From Candidatus Arcanibacter lacustris (GTDB lineage: Bacteria; Pseudomonadota; Alphaproteobacteria; Rickettsiales; Arcanibacteraceae): a DNA stretch of 5,813 nucleotides. Below are positions 1 to 4,556 of the stretch, piece after piece. Numbering within the stretch: position 1 is the stretch's first letter; every line of letters starts with the position of its first letter. The notes beneath the pieces were generated by a model that saw nothing but the letters and a program-made list of their open reading frames with translations, was not told the DNA's origin and made no database searches. A program made the translations under genes and the position numbers. Location: positions 1 to 5,813 of the forward strand of contig JYHA01000062.1 in assembly GCA_000970895.1 (NCBI GenBank). Direction: 5' to 3'.

Positions 1-86
1 TTGAAATACAAGCAAGTCATGATCATTTTTGCGCTATTATTATAACCTTTAAAATGTTTTGTAATCTTTGGATCTAATTTTATCAT
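1..86 (-). CDS. IS6-family transposase, N-terminal fragment (cut by window edge)
   Basis: Only the first 28 codons are inside the window; the frame is open to the left edge. The ATG (84-86) is preceded by a good Shine-Dalgarno, AAGGTG, five bases or fewer away. The peptide begins MIKLDPKITKHFKGY and continues NNSAKMIMTCLYF. This resembles the start of IS6-family DDE transposases, which typically begin with a FKG(H/R)xFP-type segment followed by a hydrophobic helix (II..AV..YLRY) before the conserved LSYRDLEE motif. That motif would lie outside the window. The position just inside an IS6-like terminal repeat supports the call. No catalytic residue can be seen. An unrelated small protein is possible but less likely. 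Confidence 0.55.
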   Translation of the reverse strand, partial: MIKLDPKITKHFKGYNNSAKMIMTCLYF

Positions 87-92
87 CTTTCA

Positions 93-110
93 CCTTGCTA
101 ATTTTCAAGG
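93..110 (-). promoter_or_regulatory. Small hairpin over the IS6-like transposase ribosome-binding site
   Basis: CCTTG (93-97) and CAAGG (106-110) can pair across an 8-nt loop. On the transcribed minus strand, the 3' arm contains the AAGG of the Shine-Dalgarno, directly before the transposase ATG. Such a stem could lower translation of the transposase. It is only five base pairs, so it could be chance. Confidence 0.3.
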
Positions 111-134
111 CAAAATAACAGATAATTCGTTAAC

Positions 135-156
135 TTTCAACAGATGCGACAGAACC
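135..156 (-). repeat. Terminal inverted repeat of the IS6-like element
   Basis: On the minus strand this stretch reads GGTTCTGTCGCATCTGTTGA onwards. It carries the G-G-n-n-C-T-G-T-n-G-C-A pattern of IS6-family ends. The partner repeat is outside the window, so repeat length is a guess. Confidence 0.5.
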
Positions 157-187
157 CTATTATATAACTTATGAGAAATTTACACAA

Positions 188-1873
188 TCATTTGCCCAGA
201 CCCCGTTGAGCCGCTTTGGTTGTCTGTGGTGATGATAATCTGGTTTTGATAGGTGTTTTTTTATCGCCTATTATTTTAGAAGTAATTTTTAGAGCTTTTT
301 TGAGAGTATCTCTTCTTTCTTTGATAGAAGTAGAAGGATCTATAAAAATTTTATTTGTCCGTTTTTGTTGTGGTGGTGAGGTGCTATTGAGCGCAGATTC
401 TTTTTTTGCTGCAGTTGTTTCAAGAGGAGATTCTGCAGAGAAAGTAGATATTTTTTTTGCAACAATGTCTTTAAGTAGGTTGAACTTGTCACCTTCCAAT
501 TCTGCTACAAGTGCACTTACGGTAATGCCGCCTCTATCTTTAATGTCAGTTTTTATATCTTTGTGCTGCATTAATTCTATAACGGTTTTAATATTTTCAT
601 TGAATTTTTCTTCGTTAGTAGATGATTTTATAGCTTCTTTTACTGCGATATGTAGTGGTGTATCTCCATAAACTTCTCCACCAAGTTTTTCATAAATTTT
701 TGCTCCCATATAAAAAGCATTTCTAGAAACAAAATTATAATCTTTAAGATCTACATAAACGACATTGGGATTTCCTCCTGCACATAATATTAAGTGCATC
801 TCATTTGATCCTATTTTTGCTGCTTGATGCATTAGAGTAGGTTTAAAGCAGGTTTGATTATTCTCCTTGCCTGGAGGAGCAACTGATGCTCCTTGTTCTA
901 ATAGGGTTGAAAGTAGGTCTTGTCTAATATTTTTATCTGTTAATTTTAAAACATTATTTAATGGACGCTCTTTTTGAACATTAGGCTTATTTAATAATTT
1001 TTTGCTGTTATTGGGGCCAATATCTGTTAATATTTGTTTTAGTTTTTCTTCGGTACGAACGTGATTTTGAGTTGTTGATCCATCATTTATTTTATGCATG
1101 GCTATATCAAAAATATTTCGTTGATTAGTGTCTTGCTCTAAGACATTTGGGCAAAATTTTATAATTTCTTGTAATTTTGTTAATGGTTCTTGTATCGTTT
1201 CTTTAGTATGGCGATTATCTAAATAATCAGTTGTTTTGTTAATGAAGTTTGTATCAATTGCATTTTGAGCGGCTTCAACTTTTGTCATTAAAGTACTTAT
1301 CGAAGAATTCATCTTGGCTATAGATGAGCTTTGCAAGCCTTGAGCTACCATATCTGGACTTTTTGAATTCAATACATTTATCATACTAACGGCATTGCCT
1401 ATTGTATTAAAAAAATTACCAAATCCTGTTGAAAAGCTCGCTTGACTGTCTTTTATTTTTTTATCTATATCTTTTATGACGTCATTTCTTGAATTACTTT
1501 TAATAATTTTTTGTATATTTTCATCTAATTGAATTGCTTTATTTACAGACTCTTGGATTTTAATTAAATTTGCATTTTGTCTAGCTTCATGAATAGAAAG
1601 ATTTCCCGCTACAGAAGCTATCGCAGCTCCTTTAAGAAAATCGCTATCACTTCTTTCGATATTGCTAAACATTAGTCCATTACCGTTATTACTAAACTTT
1701 ATAAGTTCTGGTGCTTGATATGCTTCAGATATTTTTAAGCCTGTACATAAATTTTCTCTCATTAATATTAATTTTGTTGTTAAATCATTACATTTTTCTG
1801 CTAATATTTGCATTTGGTAATCTTGTTGAAATTCCAATGCTCCCTTCCTATTTGCTGTATCATTTCCTTTCAT
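188..1873 (-). CDS. Ankyrin-repeat protein, possible secreted effector
   Basis: Complete 561-residue protein with ATG start and TGA stop; AGGGAGA lies 8 nt before the ATG. Residues 1-250 are mostly helical and low in recognisable motifs, with two apolar stretches (about 79-93, and 148-169 around GFGNFFNTIGNAVSMINVLN) but no convincing signal peptide. The C-terminal half has divergent ankyrin repeats: a weak one near 251-285, one at about 303-332 (PLNNVLKL ... LLSTLLEQGASV), one at 345-372 (TLMHQAAK ... ILCAGGNPNVV), and the clearest from 403 (GDTPLHIAV ... VIELMQHKDIKTDIKDRGG). Ankyrin repeats mediate protein-protein binding, and in Rickettsiales many such proteins target host factors. The last 60 residues carry about 17 Lys/Arg against 4 Asp/Glu, a tail that could suit type IV secretion; that is inference. 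The gene lies between two insertion sequences but is not broken. The specific function and binding partner are unknown. Confidence 0.8.
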   Translation of the reverse strand: MKGNDTANRKGALEFQQDYQMQILAEKCNDLTTKLILMRENLCTGLKISEAYQAPELIKFSNNGNGLMFSNIERSDSDFLKGAAIASVAGNLSIHEARQNANLIKIQESVNKAIQLDENIQKIIKSNSRNDVIKDIDKKIKDSQASFSTGFGNFFNTIGNAVSMINVLNSKSPDMVAQGLQSSSIAKMNSSISTLMTKVEAAQNAIDTNFINKTTDYLDNRHTKETIQEPLTKLQEIIKFCPNVLEQDTNQRNIFDIAMHKINDGSTTQNHVRTEEKLKQILTDIGPNNSKKLLNKPNVQKERPLNNVLKLTDKNIRQDLLSTLLEQGASVAPPGKENNQTCFKPTLMHQAAKIGSNEMHLILCAGGNPNVVYVDLKDYNFVSRNAFYMGAKIYEKLGGEVYGDTPLHIAVKEAIKSSTNEEKFNENIKTVIELMQHKDIKTDIKDRGGITVSALVAELEGDKFNLLKDIVAKKISTFSAESPLETTAAKKESALNSTSPPQQKRTNKIFIDPSTSIKERRDTLKKALKITSKIIGDKKTPIKTRLSSPQTTKAAQRGLGK

Positions 1874-1881
1874 AGCAATTA

Positions 1882-1888
1882 TCTCCCT
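1882..1888 (-). promoter_or_regulatory. Ribosome-binding site of the ankyrin gene
   Basis: AGGGAGA on the minus strand, 8 nt before the ATG at 1873. It is one of the stronger Shine-Dalgarno sequences in the window and it fixes the start. Confidence 0.7.
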
Positions 1889-1946
1889 ATTTAATCAATA
1901 TATTAATTGGTTTGTAATATAATTATAAGAACAATCAGTTAATATA
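1889..1946 (-). promoter_or_regulatory. Short leader/promoter region of the ankyrin gene, with an AT palindrome
   Basis: Only 73 bp separate the ankyrin start codon from the IS30-like element, so its promoter must lie here or come from inside the element. A near-perfect 16-bp palindrome (AATCAATATATTAATT, 1893-1908, one mismatched pair) sits just upstream of the ribosome-binding site. No convincing -35/-10 pair stands out in this AT-rich stretch, and the palindrome may be chance. Confidence 0.3.
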
Positions 1947-1972
1947 TGGTTAATTCAAGGAACTAGCGCAAC
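1947..1972 (+). repeat. Left terminal inverted repeat of the IS30-like element
   Basis: Reads TGG, three bases, ATTCAA (1953-1958), GGAACTAG, CGCAAC (1967-1972). TGG, ATTCAA, CTA and CGCAAC recur at identical spacing in the reverse complement of 2982-3007. Confidence 0.75.
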
Positions 1973-1993
1973 AATATTTAAAAGAAGGATGGA

Positions 1994-2034
1994 TGTGATA
2001 ACCTAAATGTAAGCAAACAAGGGTGGTTATCACA
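1994..2034 (+). promoter_or_regulatory. Perfect 10-bp inverted repeat ending at the transposase start codon
   Basis: TGTGATAACC (1994-2003) and GGTTATCACA (2025-2034) are exact reverse complements around a 21-nt loop. The second arm ends at the base before the ATG at 2035. The likely Shine-Dalgarno (AAGGGTGG, 2019-2026) lies in the loop and the first two stem bases. In RNA this would place a stem-loop over the ribosome-loading zone; in DNA it could be an operator for the transposase HTH. Repression of transposase synthesis is the natural inference but is untested. Confidence 0.6.
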
Positions 2035-2991
2035 ATGCAATACTATAATAGGCTTAGTTTAGAAGAAAGAGAAAATATCAATCATTGCCTAAAATCAGGG
2101 ATGAACATAACTCAAATCTCTAAATATCTCAATAGATCTAAATCAACAATATCTAGAGAAATTAAGAGAGGAACGATAAATAACAACTATTGCCCTATTT
2201 ATTCGGAAGAAAGGTTTGTTTCTGGATTATCAAGAAACAAGTCCTTATTCATTGATAATAAATTACGCGATTATGTAGTTGATAAAATAGTTAATAGCAG
2301 ATGGTCGCCATCTGCTATTTCTGGAAGAATCAGAGCTTTTCCTGATTTAAAACTTAAAGCTTCTTATGAAACGATTTATAAATTTGTTTTTAGTGAAGAG
2401 GGAATTTCATTGAATTTACCTTCATATCTAAAGCGTAAGAAAAAATTCAGAGGATTTAATCATCGCAAATCAAAAAGAAATACTATTATAGATCTTAAAT
2501 CTATCACAACAAGACCAGAATATATAAATAATCGTTCTGAATTTGGACATTTTGAAGCTGATTTGCTTATTATATCTGGAGCTAAGGGAACTAATATAAT
2601 TTCTATTATTGAGAGAAAAAGTAGGTGGAGCAAGCTGATATACAACCAAAGCAAAGGAAGTAATGCAGTAATTGGCAAAATAAATGCTAGTCTTGGAATA
2701 TTGGCGGAACAGTTTAAATCTATTACATTCGATAGAGGAAAGGAATTTGCAAGGCATTATGAATTACCTGCTAAGACTTTCTTTTGTAACCCTCATTCTC
2801 CTTGGCAAAAGGGCGCTATAGAGAATTTAAATGGCAGAATAAGATCTTTAATGCCTAAAAACTCTTCCGTTAGAGGAGTTTCTACTTCACATATTGACTG
2901 GATAGAAAATATAATAAATAATACCCCTCTTAGGGTGTTAGGTTACCTCACTCCACTGGAAGCTTTAAATAAAAATATAGCGTTGCGTTAG
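2035..2991 (+). CDS. IS30-family DDE transposase
   Basis: Catalyses excision and insertion of the surrounding IS30-like element by binding its terminal repeats. From ATG 2035 the protein has 318 residues; an in-frame GTG at 2023 would add four. I prefer 2035 because IS30 transposases start two to six residues before the L-T/S-L-E-E-R motif, and because AAGGGTGG lies 8 nt upstream. Numbering from the GTG: the N-terminal HTH is at about 11-50 (LSLEERENI ... ITQISKYLNRSKSTISREIKRG), followed by the WSPSAISGRI motif (94-103). The catalytic core contains D180 (GHFEADLL), D237 (ITFDRGKEF) and E267 (PWQKGAIENLNGRIR), and the C-terminal N-N-T-P-L-R-V-L-G-Y-L-T-P-L-E-A signature is present. All three acidic residues are present and there is no frameshift, so it is probably active. 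The D237-E267 gap (29 residues) is slightly short for the family. Confidence 0.92.
   Translation: MQYYNRLSLEERENINHCLKSGMNITQISKYLNRSKSTISREIKRGTINNNYCPIYSEERFVSGLSRNKSLFIDNKLRDYVVDKIVNSRWSPSAISGRIRAFPDLKLKASYETIYKFVFSEEGISLNLPSYLKRKKKFRGFNHRKSKRNTIIDLKSITTRPEYINNRSEFGHFEADLLIISGAKGTNIISIIERKSRWSKLIYNQSKGSNAVIGKINASLGILAEQFKSITFDRGKEFARHYELPAKTFFCNPHSPWQKGAIENLNGRIRSLMPKNSSVRGVSTSHIDWIENIINNTPLRVLGYLTPLEALNKNIALR
2293..2319. repeat. Perfect 12-bp palindrome with 3-nt loop inside the transposase gene
   Basis: AATAGCAGATGG (2293-2304) and CCATCTGCTATT (2308-2319) are exact reverse complements separated by TCG. The structure covers codons for N-S-R-W-S-P-S-A-I, just where the conserved IS30 WSP...ISGR motif is encoded. 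A perfect 12-bp stem that is 40% G+C is far stronger than this AT-rich sequence should give by chance. Confidence 0.8.
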
Positions 2992-3007
2992 ATTATTGAA
3001 TCCGCCA
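2982..3007 (-). repeat. Right terminal inverted repeat of the IS30-like element
   Basis: The minus strand reads TGGCGG, ATTCAA, TAATCTAA, CGCAAC, pairing with the left end. It overlaps the last two codons and the TAG stop of the transposase (2989-2991). Confidence 0.75.
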
Positions 3008-3064
3008 ACGGTTAACAGATCCTTATGTTACGAATAAATTATTTAGAAGTTTATCAGGTGTCTA

Positions 3065-3637
3065 TTATAAGCATTGTTTAACTTTAGCAATCGTCTGCTT
3101 ACTAACAGATAATTCTCCAGCAATCCATGCGTAGCTTTTCTTGGCATCGAGATAGATTTTAATTTTATCCAATTTATCCGGGGTTGTTTTATTTTGACTG
3201 CCCTTTCTTCTTCCAAACTTAATACCATCAGATTTTGCTTTTTCAATCCCTGCCCTAGTTCTAGCATTAATCATACCACGCTCTAATTCTGCGAATACTC
3301 CTGCGATTTGGAAAAATGCCTTACCCATAGGTGAAGTAGTATCAACTCTATCTCCGGAATCTAGTGAAACAAGGTCTACATTTTTGCTGTTCAATATTTC
3401 GACTATTTCTATAAGTCCTTTTAGAGATCTAGCTATTCTATCAATCTTATAAACTATTACAACATCCCCTTCCCTCAACTCATTTATCATTAAGTTTAAC
3501 TCTTTACGATTATTATCTTTGCCACTTATACTTTCGCTAAATATTTTTTTACATTTAGCTTTAGTTAGCGCTTCAATTTGCAATTCTAAATCTTGATTGT
3601 TACTACTAACTCTTGCATAACCAAATTTCAAACTCAT
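3065..3637 (-). CDS. Serine site-specific recombinase (resolvase/DNA invertase type)
   Basis: Complete 190-residue protein; ATG at 3637 preceded by AAAAAGGT five nt away, TAA stop. It cuts and rejoins DNA at paired short sites through a covalent serine intermediate. The N-terminal catalytic domain (2-140) begins FGYARVSS with the nucleophile S11. It has the D66-R67-I-A-R70-S block of conserved arginines, then TTSPMGKAFFQIAGVFAELER (100-120) leading into the long E-helix. FGRRKG (141-146) links to a C-terminal HTH (about 154-188, ending SVSKQTIAKVKQCL). All landmark residues expected in an active enzyme are present, and the length is normal for Tn3-resolvase/Hin-Pin small recombinases. Whether it acts as resolvase or invertase cannot be told from sequence alone. 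It points toward the IS30-like element, while the GTAC-rich spacer lies upstream, where resolvase genes usually keep their site. No invertible segment was recognised. Confidence 0.9.
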   Translation of the reverse strand: MSLKFGYARVSSNNQDLELQIEALTKAKCKKIFSESISGKDNNRKELNLMINELREGDVVIVYKIDRIARSLKGLIEIVEILNSKNVDLVSLDSGDRVDTTSPMGKAFFQIAGVFAELERGMINARTRAGIEKAKSDGIKFGRRKGSQNKTTPDKLDKIKIYLDAKKSYAWIAGELSVSKQTIAKVKQCL

Positions 3638-3678
3638 GTTTTACCTTTTTCTCTATTTTTATCTTTTCTATATAAGTT

Positions 3679-3862
3679 TAGTACATTTTTATCTAATATT
3701 TTAGAATGTACCACGGTAGTACAATAAATACTAATAGTTTTTATAGATTGTACTGATAAGCAATAAATTTGATCGGTACAAGAAACCTCTAGTTTTGCTG
3801 TACTGGTAAAATATAATTTTCCCTAAAAAACTTCTTTTAATATTTAAAATTTTTTAGTACTA
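3679..3862. repeat. Cluster of seven GTAC-centred motifs, candidate recombinase site
   Basis: GTAC occurs at 3681, 3708, 3719, 3750, 3776, 3800 and 3857. Base composition predicts about 0.5 in 180 bp of such DNA. Six of the seven share TGTAC(C/T) in one orientation or the other, and the best ones extend to TTGTACYGAT or TGTACTGGTAA. Two pairs face each other: 3707-3723 (TGTACCACGGTAGTACA) and 3748-3781. This is the position and style of the multi-subsite res loci next to Tn3-type resolvase genes. It could instead be an operator for another regulator. Confidence 0.5.
3748..3781. repeat. 34-bp inverted pair, candidate recombinase dimer subsite
   Basis: TTGTACTGATAA (3748-3759) faces the reverse complement of TTGTACCGATCA-like sequence (3770-3781), with 10 of 12 positions matching and 10 bp between the arms. 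Twelve-base inverted half-sites are what resolvase dimers bind in Tn3-family res sites, whose subsites run from about 25 to 34 bp. The match is by layout, not by a known sequence. Confidence 0.45.
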
Positions 3863-3894
3863 TTGATTAACTTAAATTAACAATTGTTTATCAA
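3863..3894. promoter_or_regulatory. Inverted repeat upstream of the SOUL gene
   Basis: TTGATTAAC (3863-3871) and GTTTATCAA (3886-3894) match as an inverted repeat at 8 of 9 positions around 14 bp, ending 26 bp before the SOUL start codon. It overlaps the possible -35 TTGATT and could be an operator. AT richness makes chance plausible. Confidence 0.25.
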
Positions 3895-3920
3895 TAAAAA
3901 TTACAAATGAATGAAAAGTC

Positions 3921-4556
3921 ATGAAACAAAATTATTATTATATAATTTTAGTATCAATTGTTGTTATATTTTATTTTTTAGTATGGAACTATATTATGAT
4001 TAATGTTGAGAATCCTGAATATACTATCATCGAATATCATGATCAAATAGAGCTTAGAGATTATGATAATTTCATCGTTGCTCAAGTTATGGTAAAAGAA
4101 AATTTTAAAACTGCTAGGAGCATTGGATTTAAATTTCTAGCACATTATATTTCTGGTGATAATATAGGGCATCTTAAAATAGCCATGACAGCACCAGTAA
4201 TGCAACAAAAACAAGAAAATGCTTGGAATATAAGCTTTGTGATGCCAGGTCTCTATTCATTTGATGAACTGCCAAAACCATTTAATAATAAAATTAAGCT
4301 TCTAGAAATACCCCAGAAGATTTTCGTGGTCATTCGCTTTTCTGGCTTAACAAGCGATAGTAATATAGCAAGAAATTTGGCAAAACTAAAAGATTTTATT
4401 AGTGAGCATAATTTCAAACCGTTATCTCAGGAGATATATGCTTTTTACAACCCACCTTGGACATTACCATTTTTGAGAAGAAACGAAATTATGGTAGAGA
4501 TTCAACCTCAGGTCCACGATTTTAATCAAAATATGAGTATATTAGAAGATGAATAA
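3921..4556 (+). CDS. SOUL/heme-binding-family protein with N-terminal membrane anchor
   Basis: Complete 211-residue protein, ATG to TAA. Residues 6-27 (YYIILVSIVVIFYFLV and onward) form one apolar segment after a short Lys-containing start, so it is probably a membrane-anchored protein with the domain outside the cytoplasm. No lipobox is visible. The remainder matches the SOUL/HBP fold: EYTIIEYHDQIELRDYDNFIVAQV (33-56), the hallmark MTAPV (89-93), FVMP (106-109) and the closing Y-N-P-P-W-T-L-P-F-L-R-R-N-E-I block (176-190). SOUL proteins bind tetrapyrroles in animals and plants; bacterial members are little characterised, and heme binding here is a family-based guess. The start is chosen at 3921 because upstream ATGs (3907, 3911) are out of frame; its ribosome-binding site is weak (GAAAAG). 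Its stop is overlapped by the next gene. Confidence 0.88.
   Translation: MKQNYYYIILVSIVVIFYFLVWNYIMINVENPEYTIIEYHDQIELRDYDNFIVAQVMVKENFKTARSIGFKFLAHYISGDNIGHLKIAMTAPVMQQKQENAWNISFVMPGLYSFDELPKPFNNKIKLLEIPQKIFVVIRFSGLTSDSNIARNLAKLKDFISEHNFKPLSQEIYAFYNPPWTLPFLRRNEIMVEIQPQVHDFNQNMSILEDE

Larger units (their letters stand above)
1..156 (-). mobile_element. IS6/IS26-like insertion sequence, one end only
   Basis: This is the transposase-proximal end of an insertion sequence that continues beyond the left edge. Read on the minus strand, it starts with GGTTCTGTCGCATC, close to the terminal repeats of IS6-family elements (IS26 ends in GGCACTGTTGCAAA). It is followed by a 70-nt leader, a ribosome-binding site and the start of a transposase-like reading frame. 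The boundary could be 156 or 157, because there is one extra G. The far end is outside the window, so completeness and the expected 8-bp target duplication cannot be checked. Family assignment rests on the terminal repeat plus 28 residues. Confidence 0.6.
1947..3007 (+). mobile_element. IS30-family insertion sequence, apparently complete
   Basis: An element of about 1.06 kb encodes a full IS30-type transposase between imperfect terminal inverted repeats. Both ends show the layout ATTCAA, eight bases, CGCAAC, which matches the spacing of the IS30 prototype end (TGTAGATTCAA, eight bases, CGCAAC). The transposase stop lies inside the right repeat, which is common in compact IS elements. The exact outer boundary is uncertain by a few bases, and I could not find a clear 2-3 bp target duplication. 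The element separates the ankyrin gene from the recombinase gene. Confidence 0.8.
3638..3920. other. Divergent intergenic region between recombinase and SOUL gene
   Basis: This 283-bp non-coding stretch separates divergently transcribed genes and should hold promoters for both. Toward the recombinase, a TATATA box (3669-3674) lies about 30 bp from the start codon. Its upstream hexamer is poor (ATTAGA), and a GTAC motif falls in the spacer, which would suit autoregulation. Toward the SOUL gene, TTGATT (3863-3868) is a possible -35 but no good -10 stands out. The dominant feature is the cluster of GTAC motifs described separately. Confidence 0.5.

Noticed and set aside
216..671. Plus-strand frame of 151 codons
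   Set aside because: It lies wholly antisense to the ankyrin-repeat region and tail. The peptide is hydrophobic low-complexity with no motif, while the minus strand has a good ribosome-binding site and a recognisable family.
2023..2025. GTG as start of the IS30 transposase
   Set aside because: It is possible, but it lies inside the loop of the start-site hairpin with no spaced ribosome-binding site. The ATG at 2035 fits the family's N-terminus better.
2460..2757. Two minus-strand frames of 72 and 95 codons
   Set aside because: Both are antisense to the catalytic core of the IS30 transposase; no ribosome-binding site or family resemblance.
3043..3267. Minus-strand frame of 74 codons
   Set aside because: It overlaps the recombinase HTH region in another frame on the same strand; the recombinase frame is clearly the real one.
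3823..3857. CTAAAAAA ... TTTTTTAG as a terminator hairpin
   Set aside because: The stem is almost all A-T, and the stretch lies between two divergent genes where no transcript is expected to end.
3679..3862. GTAC motifs as a CRISPR array or plasmid iteron set
   Set aside because: Repeats are only about 10 bp, vary in spacing and orientation, and no Cas or replication gene is nearby.
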